Shown one piece after another: positions 1 to 7,420 of a DNA stretch of 15,427 nt (positions within the stretch are counted from its first letter, which is position 1; each line of letters opens with the position of its first letter). The translations under genes and the position numbers were made by a program. The stretch covers positions 1 to 15,427 of the forward strand of contig JAUWYN010000020.1 of NCBI GenBank assembly GCA_030615805.1, in the 5' to 3' direction. Below the pieces are notes generated by a model. The model was not told the DNA's origin and ran no database searches. It saw nothing but the letters and a program-made list of their open reading frames with translations. This stretch comes from Hadesarchaea archaeon. Its GTDB lineage: Archaea > Hadarchaeota > Hadarchaeia > Hadarchaeales > Hadarchaeaceae.

Positions 1-459
1 CCCAAAGGTAAAAACGTTGCCATCGTGACCAGTTCAGGCGGTTCCGGGATTTTGGCCACCGACGCCTGCGAGGAGTTTGGGTTGAACGTGATCGAACTCC
101 CGGCAGATGTGCGCGAAGGGCTCAAGAAAAAACTCCCGCCCGAGTGCATCCTCCGCAACCCGCTTGACCTAACCGGGGGTGCGACCTCCCAGATGTACAA
201 TGAAGTGTTGACGGCCTTGGGCAGGTCGAAAGGGGTCGATTCCGTGATCGTGATTGTCGGTGACCCGATGCCCGGCATATCTAAAGTGATAGCGAAGTAC
301 CTCTCACGTGGCAAGACCATCATCCCTGTGATGCTTGGGGGGGGGAAGGTGGAGGTTGATGAAAGGGCGAAGCTTCAAAAACTGCATGTCCCTGTTTACC
401 CGAGCCCCCTTCGGGCAGTGTGTGTGCTCTCAGCCTTAACCAGCCACGCACAGTCTTAA
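1..459 (+). CDS. ADP-forming acetyl/acyl-CoA synthetase, alpha subunit (3' end only)
   Basis: The reading frame is open from base 1, so the gene begins upstream and only the last 152 residues are present. The visible part is a succinyl-CoA-ligase-like flavodoxin domain: an opening VAIVTSSGGSG strand-loop, the NPLDLTGGAT motif, and a closing strand with a VPVYPSPLRAV segment, where alpha subunits of this family normally end. The family converts acyl-CoA + ADP + Pi to acid + CoA + ATP and is the main substrate-level phosphorylation step in peptide-fermenting archaea. The CoA-binding domain and the phospho-histidine region would lie upstream and are not seen. It may be a separate alpha subunit or the C-terminal end of a beta-alpha fusion. 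The nearby iorAB genes suggest aryl-acetyl-CoA as one substrate, which is inference. Confidence 0.85.
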   Translation, partial: PKGKNVAIVTSSGGSGILATDACEEFGLNVIELPADVREGLKKKLPPECILRNPLDLTGGATSQMYNEVLTALGRSKGVDSVIVIVGDPMPGISKVIAKYLSRGKTIIPVMLGGGKVEVDERAKLQKLHVPVYPSPLRAVCVLSALTSHAQS

Positions 460-460
460 C

Positions 461-475
461 TAATCATGATTAAAT
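461..475 (+). promoter_or_regulatory. Promoter of the nitroreductase gene with an adjacent palindrome
   Basis: ATTAAAT at 469-475 is a TATA-like box about 26 bases before a predicted start site near 499, giving an approximately 11-base leader that carries the ribosome binding site. A perfect 12-base palindrome, TAATCATGATTA (461-472), overlaps the upstream half of the box. The nitroreductase therefore probably has its own, possibly regulated, promoter. Assignment is by pattern only. Confidence 0.4.
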
Positions 476-498
476 CTCCTTTGATGAATGAAATAAGA

Positions 499-507
499 GA
501 GGTGATC
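499..507 (+). promoter_or_regulatory. Shine-Dalgarno site of the nitroreductase gene
   Basis: GAGGTGATC is a near-perfect match to the archaeal anti-Shine-Dalgarno sequence. Its GGTGA core ends four bases before the ATG at 510. The same GGTGA-N4-start spacing recurs at iorA and arsR and was used to choose starts elsewhere in the window. Confidence 0.75.
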
Positions 508-509
508 TG

Positions 510-1016
510 ATGGATGTTATAGAAGCCATTGAGGCGAGGAGGAGTATTAGGAAGTATGAAAAAAGGTCCGTTCCCGAGGATATCCTCCAGAAGATCTTGG
601 AGGCTGGCAGATGGGCTCCCTCGGCCAGCAATGCTCAACCTTGGAATTTCATCGTGCTGAAAGATGAAGGGATTCGAAAGGAGGTGGCGCGCGTTACTAC
701 CTATGGAAAGTTTCTAGCTGAAGCACCGCTCGGCATCGCTGTCGTCATTGACCCCCGAGCGTCAACACACCCGGTGGAGGATGGGGCAATAGCCACACAA
801 AACATGCTCCTAGCTGCTCACGCCCTCGGACTGGGCACGTGCTGGATAGGCTCGTATGGATCCGTCCACGAGGAGAAGGTGAAAAAGATATTGGGCATCC
901 CGGAGAACAAGCGATTGCTTTCGCTCATATCGGTTGGATTTCCCGCAGAATCCCGAAAATCTGCACGTGAAGAATTGAGGAAAATTGTATTTATCGATCG
1001 CTACGGGAAAAAGTAA
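510..1016 (+). CDS. Nitroreductase-family FMN oxidoreductase
   Basis: This 168-residue protein is the usual length for a minimal single-domain nitroreductase. FMN-binding features are visible: RRSIRKY near residues 10-16, WAPSASNAQPW at 35-45, and the long DGAIATQNMLLAAHALGLG helix from 91 followed by CWIG to 114, where the isoalloxazine and dimer interface lie in known members. A GFPAES segment near 143 and a Lys/Arg-rich tail complete the fold. The family uses NAD(P)H or reduced ferredoxin-linked electrons to reduce nitro compounds, quinones or flavins; the natural substrate cannot be read from sequence. The ATG at 510 is fixed by an excellent ribosome binding site. It lies 50 bases after the acyl-CoA synthetase gene with its own TATA-like box, so it need not be cotranscribed. 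A flavin-dependent dehalogenase or enone reductase role is possible. Confidence 0.87.
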   Translation: MDVIEAIEARRSIRKYEKRSVPEDILQKILEAGRWAPSASNAQPWNFIVLKDEGIRKEVARVTTYGKFLAEAPLGIAVVIDPRASTHPVEDGAIATQNMLLAAHALGLGTCWIGSYGSVHEEKVKKILGIPENKRLLSLISVGFPAESRKSAREELRKIVFIDRYGKK

Positions 1017-1082
1017 CCTAGTATCGAAATCCATCACATCGTTCAGTTTTTTCATTTATTTGATTGCACGGATGAAAATGCC

Positions 1083-1100
1083 AAATGTTAAAACATTTAA
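1083..1100 (+). promoter_or_regulatory. iorA promoter: TATA box inside a 16-base inverted repeat
   Basis: AAATGTT (1083-1089), a two-base spacer and AACATTT (1092-1098) form a perfect inverted repeat. Its right arm merges with the TATA-like ACATTTAA, centred near 1097. A start site about 26 bases downstream falls near 1124, giving a leader of about 11 bases that contains the ribosome binding site of iorA. A repressor bound to this palindrome would block TBP. The rest of the 118-base gap (1017-1134) shows nothing else I recognise. Confidence 0.45.
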
Positions 1101-1123
1101 GCCCCGCTGCCTTCACAAAAATG

Positions 1124-1130
1124 AAGGTGA
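1124..1130 (+). promoter_or_regulatory. Shine-Dalgarno site fixing the TTG start of iorA
   Basis: AAGGTGA sits four bases before TTG at 1135. The codon directly before that TTG (1132-1134) is an in-frame TAG, so no longer in-frame start is possible. The TTG with this site is the only good choice. Confidence 0.75.
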
Positions 1131-1134
1131 CTAG

Positions 1135-3096
1135 TTGACCGAGTTTGCTGACCTCATCGTCGAGGATGCACCCGGCAAGCGAGTTTTGCTCATGGGCAAC
1201 GAGGCGATAGCTCGTGGTGCGATCGAGGCCGGAGTTGGGGTTGCCACTTCCTACCCTGGCACGCCAGCTTCTGAAATTTTGGAAACGCTCGCGCTCGCCG
1301 CACCCAAGCTGGGTTTTCATGCAGAGTGGTCCGTTAACGAAAAAGTTGCGTTCGAAGTTGCTGCCGGGGCCGCAATCACCGGCGTGCGCGCCCTCACCTC
1401 GATGAAGAACGCGGGGCTCAACTGGGTCATGGACATGTTTATGACGTTGGTCTACGGGGGCGTGAGAGGGGGTTTCGTCATCGCGGTCGGGGACGACCCT
1501 GACGCCCACTACTCCTCGAATGAGCAGGACACGCGCTTCGCCGCATTCTACGGCGAGATCCCCTGCTTGGAGCCGGCCGACCCCCAGGAGGCCAGGGAAA
1601 TGACCCGCTACGCATTCGAGCTCTCGGAGCGGCTTGAGCTCCCCGTACTCGTGCGCTCGGTCACCCGCATATGCCACGCCTCAGGTGATGTCGAGTTCGG
1701 CAAGATCGAAAAGCCTGAGCGGAAGCCTGTCTTCGACCGACACTGGAAGCTACCCTGGCGCTGGAACGTCTACGGTCCTCCGGGGCCGGTCGAGAAACAC
1801 CGCTGGCTGCATGGGCAAATGCCGCAGATAAAAAAACTGGTCGAGACCATACCTTGGAACAAGCTCGAGCTGCGGGGGAAGCCTATCTTCGGGATCATCG
1901 CCTCGGGGTTAGGGGCGAGCTACGCGCGCGAGGCCGTCAAGATGCTAGGGCTCGAAAACAAAGTGGCCTTTCTCAAGCTAGGCACACCAACACCCCTGCC
2001 GGAGCAACTCGTCGGGCGCATGTTGAAATCGGTCAAGTCTGTGCTCGTGGTCGAGGAGGGCGAGCCGCTTGTCGAACTTCAAGTCAGGGGGCTCGCCAAA
2101 GACATGAACCCCGATGTCAAGCTCTTGGGAAAGCTGACGGGAAGCATGCCGCCAGTCGGGGAGATAAACACGAATATCGTCGCCCACGCGCTCGCGAAGT
2201 TGGTGAAGCGGAAGCTCCCCGCGGACCAGCCTAGGGAGCTGATCAAGGACGAAATCAAAAACCTCGTCACTCCCCGCTCCTCAACCCTCTGCGCCGGGTG
2301 CCCGCACTTGGGGAGCTACTGGGCGCTCAAGCTGGCGCTGCGAAAGGTCGGGGGCAAGGTACCCATCGTCAACGGCGACATAGGGTGCTACGAGCAGGGG
2401 GGCTACGGTATCGTGGGGAAGGAGTACAAGCTGAGCTTTTCTACCGAGTCCGTGCGCTACCCCATCGATTCACCCTATGAAACCCTCGACACGAACTACA
2501 TCATGGGTGGCGGCGTCGGGCTGATGCAAGGGCAGTTCCAAGCTGGGTACAAGGATGGCGCGATTGTTGGGGTGGCTGGGGACTCGACCTTCTTCCATGC
2601 CTGCATCCCAGCGGTGATCAACGCGGTCTACAACAAGGCTAAAGGCCTCTTCCTCGTGATGGACAACGAATGGACGGCAATGACTGGACACCAGCCGAAC
2701 CCGGCAACCGGGATAACGGCTACCAAGGAGGAAACCAAGCTCCTGTGCGTCGAAGATGTCGCGAAGGCCTGCGGCGTGGAATTTATCCAAACCGTCGACC
2801 CATTTGACCTCAAAACAACAACCGCTGCGATTGAAGAGGCCCTCAAAAGCGACAAGTTCGCGATCGTTGTGGCGAGGCACGTCTGCACACTTCAAGCCCA
2901 GCGCCAGAAGAAGTTCGTCGGCAAGCGCATGATCTTCGACCGAGATAAATGCACCGGCTGTAAAATTTGCGTCACCTTCGGCTGCCCTGGCATAATTTTC
3001 AAAGAGGGGAAAGCCGGGCTGGACCCGATCCTCTGTAACGGTTGCGGTATGTGCACGGAGGTTTGTCCAACCGGTGCGATCAGGGTGGAAGAATGA
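1135..3096 (+). CDS. iorA: Indolepyruvate:ferredoxin oxidoreductase, alpha subunit
   Basis: This subunit is part of the oxygen-sensitive thiamine-diphosphate enzyme that oxidatively decarboxylates aryl pyruvates (from Trp, Phe, Tyr) to aryl-acetyl-CoA and reduces ferredoxin. The 653 residues show the full family order. The N-terminal pyrimidine-binding domain opens with LLMGNEAIARGAIEAG and SYPGTPASEIL (18-49) and carries SSNEQDTRFAAF near 127-138. A middle domain follows. The ThDP domain begins at CAGCP (386-390), with GDIGCYEQ (414-421) and the cofactor/Mg motif GDSTFFHACIP (482-492) followed by DNEWTAMTGHQPNP. The C terminus holds two [4Fe-4S] motifs: Cys606, 609, 612, 617 and Cys634, 637, 640, 644. 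The first has the unusual Cys-x4-Cys-Pro end typical of IorA. Translation starts at TTG. It overlaps iorB by four bases. Substrate range within aryl or branched 2-ketoacids is inferred from the family. Confidence 0.95.
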   Translation: MTEFADLIVEDAPGKRVLLMGNEAIARGAIEAGVGVATSYPGTPASEILETLALAAPKLGFHAEWSVNEKVAFEVAAGAAITGVRALTSMKNAGLNWVMDMFMTLVYGGVRGGFVIAVGDDPDAHYSSNEQDTRFAAFYGEIPCLEPADPQEAREMTRYAFELSERLELPVLVRSVTRICHASGDVEFGKIEKPERKPVFDRHWKLPWRWNVYGPPGPVEKHRWLHGQMPQIKKLVETIPWNKLELRGKPIFGIIASGLGASYAREAVKMLGLENKVAFLKLGTPTPLPEQLVGRMLKSVKSVLVVEEGEPLVELQVRGLAKDMNPDVKLLGKLTGSMPPVGEINTNIVAHALAKLVKRKLPADQPRELIKDEIKNLVTPRSSTLCAGCPHLGSYWALKLALRKVGGKVPIVNGDIGCYEQGGYGIVGKEYKLSFSTESVRYPIDSPYETLDTNYIMGGGVGLMQGQFQAGYKDGAIVGVAGDSTFFHACIPAVINAVYNKAKGLFLVMDNEWTAMTGHQPNPATGITATKEETKLLCVEDVAKACGVEFIQTVDPFDLKTTTAAIEEALKSDKFAIVVARHVCTLQAQRQKKFVGKRMIFDRDKCTGCKICVTFGCPGIIFKEGKAGLDPILCNGCGMCTEVCPTGAIRVEE

Positions 3097-3701
3097 AGAA
3101 GGAGAAGACCCCGGAACTCAATTTGATTATCGCCGGCGTGGGTGGCCAAGGTAGCATCCGAGCGTCGCACATCGTCGGGATCGCTGCTATCCAAGAGGGC
3201 ATGCGAGCTAGAGTGGGTGAAACTTTTGGTGCCGCGATGCGTGGGGGTGCGGTCGCGAGCCACGTACGGATAGGAAAGGGGATCTTCGCCCCGCTCATCG
3301 CTAAGGATGGGGCCGAGATCGTGCTCGCACTCGAGCCGCTCGAGGGACTCCGCAATGCCGTAAAATTCCTCGCCAAGGGCGGGCTGCTGCTCACGAACAC
3401 CCACGCTTGGATGCCCGTCGACGTTAACATAGGGCGGGCTGAGTACCCGACCCTAGAGGCGATCAAGGGCGCCGTCGAGAAGCTTGGCGGTGAAGTCGTG
3501 GCGATCGACGCGACCTCGCTGGCACAGCAGGCGGGAAACGTGCGGACGATGAACGTCGTCATGCTTGGGGCGCTCGCGGGGACGGGAAAGCTGCCGATCT
3601 CCGTTAAGACGCTAAAGGAGGTTGTCCGAGAAAACGTCCCGCCGAAAACCATCGAGGCTAACCTCCGCGCATTCGAACTTGGGTTCAAAACGATTCAATG
3701 A
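3093..3701 (+). CDS. iorB: Indolepyruvate:ferredoxin oxidoreductase, beta subunit
   Basis: This is the 202-residue gamma-type domain subunit of 2-ketoacid:ferredoxin oxidoreductases and the obligate partner of IorA. The glycine-rich nucleotide/CoA-domain motif GVGGQG is at residues 15-20, followed by the family features GETFGAAMRGGAVASHVRIG (42-61), ALEPLEGLR near 79-87 and MNVVMLGAL near 153-161. The start chosen is the ATG at 3093, which overlaps the iorA stop as ATGA and puts the glycine motif at the expected distance from the N terminus. An upstream in-frame ATG at 3042 lies inside the second ferredoxin motif of iorA and would add 17 unlikely residues. The overlap implies coupled translation and 1:1 subunit supply. 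Confidence 0.93.
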   Translation: MKKEKTPELNLIIAGVGGQGSIRASHIVGIAAIQEGMRARVGETFGAAMRGGAVASHVRIGKGIFAPLIAKDGAEIVLALEPLEGLRNAVKFLAKGGLLLTNTHAWMPVDVNIGRAEYPTLEAIKGAVEKLGGEVVAIDATSLAQQAGNVRTMNVVMLGALAGTGKLPISVKTLKEVVRENVPPKTIEANLRAFELGFKTIQ

Positions 3702-3743
3702 ATTTATCGCCGCTTGATTTCGTTTTCAATGCGTTGTTCTGGC

Positions 3744-3779
3744 TTATATGAACAAAGATTTATATGAATACAAATTCAT
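3744..3779 (+). promoter_or_regulatory. acr3-arsR promoter with candidate ArsR operator
   Basis: TTATATGAA occurs twice as a direct repeat (3744-3752 and 3760-3768, 16 bases start to start). The second copy forms the TATA box TTTATATG (3759-3766) and runs into a perfect inverted repeat, ATGAAT-ACAA-ATTCAT (3764-3779). Short dyads of this A/T-rich type are typical of ArsR/SmtB operators. The TATA centre is about 26-27 bases before the acr3 ATG at 3789, so transcription probably starts at the ATG itself. Repressor bound here would cover both TATA and start site, giving arsenite-inducible expression and ArsR autoregulation. Operator identity is inferred from position and symmetry. Confidence 0.55.
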
Positions 3780-3788
3780 TTAAAATAG

Positions 3789-4838
3789 ATGAGAGCGGTG
3801 CAGCAGAAATTTGGCATCTTTGAAAGATATTTGACAATCTGGGTCGCGCTCTGTATAGTCGCTGGGATAGTTCTCGGCAAGCTACTCCCCGAGCTGTCTA
3901 AGGCTCTGAGTGAGATTCAGTATGCCCACGTCTCGATTCCTATCGCGGTTTGCCTTTTCTTCATGATTTACCCGATAATGATTCAGATAGACTTCAGGCG
4001 GGTCATCCAAGCGGGAAAAACGCCCAAACCAGTTGGAGTGACCCTGCTTGTAAACTGGCTAATCAAACCCTTTACCATGGCGTTCTTCGCCTGGCTCTTC
4101 ATGTCTGTGATATGGGCGCCGTTCATCTCCCCACAGATGGCCTCTGAATACACAGCAGGCATGATTCTGCTTGGTGTCGCCCCCTGCACCGCGATGGTGT
4201 TGGTCTGGAGCTATCTCTCTCGAGGCAACATGGGGCATACGTTAGTAATGACTGCTATCAACTCGCTGACAATGCTTTTCCTTTACGCCCCCCTCGCCGC
4301 ATTCTTGCTGGGGGTGGCACGAATTTCCGTGCCATGGGAGACCATTGCCTTCTCCGTGGGGATTTACATCGGGCTCCCGCTGGTAGTGGGCTATTTTTCA
4401 AGGAAAGAAATTCTCAAGAGGAAAGGGCGCAGATGGTTTGAGGGGTGCTTTGCCCCCAAGCTACACTACATTTCAATCACAGCTCTGCTGATCACATTGA
4501 TTGTGCTCTTCAGCCTGCAAGGGGAGGTAATCATCAGACAACCGCTAATCATCGGAATGATCGCGGTACCGTTGTTGATCCAAGTATTCCTTATATTCGG
4601 CATCGGCTATGGCATTTCCAAACGAGTTGGCCTCCCATACGAAGATGCGGCGCCGACTGCACAGATTGGGGCCAGCAACCACTTTGAGGTGGCAATTGCC
4701 GTTGCAGTAATGGTTTATGGCATCGAATCAGGTGCTGCCCTCGCAACCGTCGTTGGTGTATTAATAGAGGTGCCCGTGATGCTCACCCTTGTAAAGATAT
4801 GTCTCCGAACCCAACATTGGTTCCCGAAAAAAAGCTAG
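3789..4838 (+). CDS. acr3: Arsenite efflux permease, ACR3 family
   Basis: This 349-residue membrane protein of the bile/arsenite/riboflavin transporter superfamily extrudes As(III) (in some members also Sb(III)) across the cytoplasmic membrane. The whole length is hydrophobic in a pattern fitting the usual ten helices. The signature GVAPCTAMVLVWS (129-141) contains the conserved Cys133, and LIEVPVM near 325-331 contains Glu327; residues at these places are essential in characterised ACR3 proteins. A second conserved patch, QIGASNHFEVAIA, spans 292-304, and there is a Cys-containing cytoplasmic stretch near 220. No ribosome binding site precedes the ATG; the TATA-to-ATG distance fits a leaderless transcript. 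It is followed after 11 bases by arsR, so the pair forms a simple resistance operon. No arsenate reductase or ArsA ATPase is seen. Acr3 is preferred over the bile acid:sodium symporter group because of the Cys motif. Confidence 0.95.
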   Translation: MRAVQQKFGIFERYLTIWVALCIVAGIVLGKLLPELSKALSEIQYAHVSIPIAVCLFFMIYPIMIQIDFRRVIQAGKTPKPVGVTLLVNWLIKPFTMAFFAWLFMSVIWAPFISPQMASEYTAGMILLGVAPCTAMVLVWSYLSRGNMGHTLVMTAINSLTMLFLYAPLAAFLLGVARISVPWETIAFSVGIYIGLPLVVGYFSRKEILKRKGRRWFEGCFAPKLHYISITALLITLIVLFSLQGEVIIRQPLIIGMIAVPLLIQVFLIFGIGYGISKRVGLPYEDAAPTAQIGASNHFEVAIAVAVMVYGIESGAALATVVGVLIEVPVMLTLVKICLRTQHWFPKKS

Positions 4839-4845
4839 GGGGTGA
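4838..4845 (+). promoter_or_regulatory. Shine-Dalgarno site fixing the TTG start of arsR
   Basis: A G5-TGA run begins at the last base of the acr3 stop codon and ends four bases before TTG at 4850, the same spacing as at iorA and the nitroreductase. It favours TTG over the upstream in-frame ATG at 4799, which lies inside acr3 and has no such site. Confidence 0.7.
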
Positions 4846-4849
4846 TAAG

Positions 4850-5125
4850 TTGACCGACAAACAACTCCGACTGCTCAAATGCGTGGCGGATGAGACGAGG
4901 TTCCAAATCCTCCTAACATTGAAGAAAGGCGAACGCTGCGTGTGCGAAATTATGGAGGAGCTGGGGAGAGAACAATCACTGATATCGCATCACTTGCGAG
5001 CTCTGAGGAAGTGCGGCCTCATACGCAGACGACGTGAGGGAAAGAAAATAATGTACCGACTTGCAGACCCCTCGATATTAGGATTATTGGCTGATGTTGA
5101 AAAACTCGCTAACAAATTTTGTTGA
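4850..5125 (+). CDS. arsR: ArsR-family winged-helix repressor
   Basis: This is a 91-residue single-domain regulator, slightly short but normal for the family. The fold order is clear: helix 1-2 with LKCVADETRFQILLTL, the metalloid-sensing region GERCVCEIMEELG with Cys30-x-Cys32, the recognition helix QSLISHHLRALRKCGLIRRRREGKK and a wing ending in IMYRLAD. The Cys-Val-Cys pair at the start of the DNA-binding helix matches the As(III) site of E. coli-type ArsR (ELCVCDL). The third cysteine of that site is not at the usual place; Cys11, Cys46-region and the C-terminal Cys91 are other thiols. Binding of arsenite should release it from the dyad upstream of acr3. It starts at TTG. Its stop is only 12 bases from the stop of the opposing membrane-protein gene. 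Confidence 0.92.
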   Translation: MTDKQLRLLKCVADETRFQILLTLKKGERCVCEIMEELGREQSLISHHLRALRKCGLIRRRREGKKIMYRLADPSILGLLADVEKLANKFC

Positions 5126-5137
5126 GCTGATTATGCA

Positions 5138-7420
5138 TTACGGCTTGTGACGGATTGGAGACCTCCGGCGAACTTTTTTAAATTTGTGGACCAAGATGGG
5201 GGCTAGCCCCAGCAAGAAGCCAATCAGCCCGACCGAGAGGGGGATAGCGACGACGAGCTTTAGGATCCCATATACTGCAGTGTCGTAGAGGCCCTGGACA
5301 AGCTCAATCGGCAGCAGGATGAATGCGAAGAGTGGGTTGTGGTTGAATCTGATTTCACTTGTGGCTTCTGGCGCCTCAAACCCGGGAGGTGGTCCCCCCT
5401 CACCCGGACCTTCCCCGAATGCGCTCGCTGGCCCTTCCACGAGCACAATTATGTTGCCCGTATGGCCCCAAGGGCTCCCAGACACAAAAATCATCGCCAT
5501 GTCATTCCCCATTAAATAATGTAACATGCCCCAATTTTGCGTCGGATCTTCGTCTTCAAGAGTTTTCGTCCACCCTTGTGTGGGCATCTCCGTTCGATAC
5601 CAGTCCAAGACCGCGCTATAGCCTGCCGTGGTGCCATAAACTGCTGCGGAAATTTCAGGAGGGGGTAAGTCGATGCCACCATGGAAATAGTTCTCCTCTA
5701 TGTTTTCCTTGCTTATTCCCAAATTGGTGGACCCTGGATACTCCGGCAGCCCAGCCGGCCCCTCCTTTTTATCGGCGTTGCGTTGCTGCGTTCCCTCACT
5801 ATTCTCTGCCAATTTGAGCACAGTGTAGTGGGTGGTCTGCACGTTGTTGTATGTTTTAAGGCCCAAGTTTTCGAGATTTTCAACCCCTTCGATGAGGTCC
5901 CTTTCCACAACTGCTAAAGCCGTCATGTCTGTCATCTGTTCTGCGTGCCTCAACTCTCCCGCGAGTTGTTCTATGTTTCCTGAGCCCCCTGGCCAAAAGG
6001 TGGAGCTCAGTTCTTTTTCGAACAGCAACGGTCCCCAGTAAAAAAGTCTATCCATCCCAGGCGTCATAACCATGAAGTTCTCAGGGAGCTGTTGGCCTAT
6101 CCACCTCAGCTCGGACCAATCCTCCTCCGTGATCCAAGCTCCAGCCGTGGCCCCCATACCAACAAGCGTGAAAAGGGAAAACCCGACTGCGCCCACCAGA
6201 ATCCCGACAGCGACTTTTTTGAGATGTTTTCTGATATACCAAACTGAAATTCCCATCAAGACGAAAAGTGCGAGATACATCATCATCGTGAACCTGAAGG
6301 TGTACATGTAGTTGACTATCCAATTTTGGGAGCAGAAGAGAGCCAAAAAGATGGTGGCGGTAAACAGTTGATATCTTCGGTCTTTGTGGCGAAGTGTGAA
6401 CCACATCGCTGGAAGAGAAAGAAGGATAAACGGCAGGAAAAACATGAACACGCTCTCGGGCGGGCCCCCGTCTGCCCCGCCCGGGGGAGTCTGAACTGCA
6501 GCTTCGGAAAAAGGGAACAAATTAGGAGGGACCGGTTCACTCGCAGCGATACCATTTGCAGTGCCAAGCACTTTTTCTTGAAGACTTCCAGATGCCACCA
6601 TGCCAACTAACATTACAACGCCAATCAAGACCACAAACTTGAGCTCCCGCCAAGGGATCTTCCTTCGATAGCCCGTGAAAAACGCGATGTATGCAACTAC
6701 CGTCATGATTGCGAAGCCAGCCGTAAGAAAATGACATCCCAAGATCACGAGGAAAAAAAGAATCGAAAGCATGAGATTGGTGCTAAACGTCAAACCAAAC
6801 TTACTTCCGAGAATTTTGAGAGGAGTTTTTATGGTCCACCTTCGACCCTCCCCGTTAACAAACTTGAAGAAAAACAAGTAAAACAAGGGTAGAAAAGCGA
6901 GCGCCCCGGTGTTCCTGAGCACGTCTGACATCCCCACGGTCATCGCGGAGAAACCAAGCAACAAGGCCGCTGTGAAGCTCGCGAAATTGTTCTTGGTGAT
7001 ATATCTAACCAGCAACCAAATCGTCAGGATGGGCAGCGCCGAAAGAAAGGCTTGAGCGATCTTTATCCCAAGTGTGGCATCTCCGGCAAAAACAGAAAGC
7101 CCGGTTGTAAAGTAAAGCACCAAGGGGGCCACGAATTCCCCGAAGTGCCCATGCTCCAGGAAATATCCAACTTTTGAAACGTACCAGGGGCCGTCAATCC
7201 CGTAGATGAGTGGATTTTTCAAGAGGATAAACAACCTGATTGCGAAACCTACCAAAAATAGAAGCATTACCCCGAACATTACTTTTCTTTTAACTCTCCT
7301 CCTGAGGAAGTAATAGGCGAGGAAACATGCCACGAATGCTAGAAGGAGGATCAGAGCAGCGCCCGAAAGCCCGATGTCGACATACTTTCCATCCAAGCCC
7401 TCTAGAGTCAGCCGGGTCAC
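5138..7420 (-). CDS. Multi-pass membrane protein, GT-C glycosyltransferase-like, with C-terminal soluble domain
   Basis: The protein has 760 residues and no firm family name. Residues 15-430 contain about eleven hydrophobic segments. After the second, an outside loop carries GIDGPWYVSKVG (74-85), resembling the conserved acidic residue of the first loop in GT-C transferases that use lipid-phosphate sugars, followed by a P-x-L-x-x-LYF-like stretch and a DVLRN segment near 166-170. Residues 430-690 are soluble; within them 558-665 (EYPGSTNLG ... VYGTTAGYSAVLDWYRTEMPTQGW) resembles the small alpha/beta domain found after 'YPGA'-type openings in secreted proteins. A Gly/Pro-rich linker, two more hydrophobic segments (695-745) and an Arg/Lys-rich tail finish it. 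It likely acts at the cytoplasmic membrane with the soluble domain outside. It follows the MoaD-like gene by nine bases and is visibly more AT-rich than the neighbouring enzymes. The start is uncertain: GTG at 7420 lies inside the best ribosome binding site. Function is inferred. Confidence 0.7.
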   Translation of the reverse strand: MTRLTLEGLDGKYVDIGLSGAALILLLAFVACFLAYYFLRRRVKRKVMFGVMLLFLVGFAIRLFILLKNPLIYGIDGPWYVSKVGYFLEHGHFGEFVAPLVLYFTTGLSVFAGDATLGIKIAQAFLSALPILTIWLLVRYITKNNFASFTAALLLGFSAMTVGMSDVLRNTGALAFLPLFYLFFFKFVNGEGRRWTIKTPLKILGSKFGLTFSTNLMLSILFFLVILGCHFLTAGFAIMTVVAYIAFFTGYRRKIPWRELKFVVLIGVVMLVGMVASGSLQEKVLGTANGIAASEPVPPNLFPFSEAAVQTPPGGADGGPPESVFMFFLPFILLSLPAMWFTLRHKDRRYQLFTATIFLALFCSQNWIVNYMYTFRFTMMMYLALFVLMGISVWYIRKHLKKVAVGILVGAVGFSLFTLVGMGATAGAWITEEDWSELRWIGQQLPENFMVMTPGMDRLFYWGPLLFEKELSSTFWPGGSGNIEQLAGELRHAEQMTDMTALAVVERDLIEGVENLENLGLKTYNNVQTTHYTVLKLAENSEGTQQRNADKKEGPAGLPEYPGSTNLGISKENIEENYFHGGIDLPPPEISAAVYGTTAGYSAVLDWYRTEMPTQGWTKTLEDEDPTQNWGMLHYLMGNDMAMIFVSGSPWGHTGNIIVLVEGPASAFGEGPGEGGPPPGFEAPEATSEIRFNHNPLFAFILLPIELVQGLYDTAVYGILKLVVAIPLSVGLIGFLLGLAPILVHKFKKVRRRSPIRHKP

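Noticed and set aside
1018..1677. Minus-strand frame spanning the nitroreductase-iorA gap
   Set aside because: It would occupy the iorA promoter and 5' end in antisense. The protein shows no known fold, and iorA is certain.
3042..3092. An upstream start for iorB
   Set aside because: The extra residues are translated from the cysteine-rich end of iorA in another frame. The ATGA overlap start is standard and gives the expected distance to GVGGQG.
3702..3743. A terminator hairpin after iorB
   Set aside because: The region has T-rich stretches but no arm pair longer than four bases. It may still contain a U-rich archaeal terminator, but I cannot point to one.
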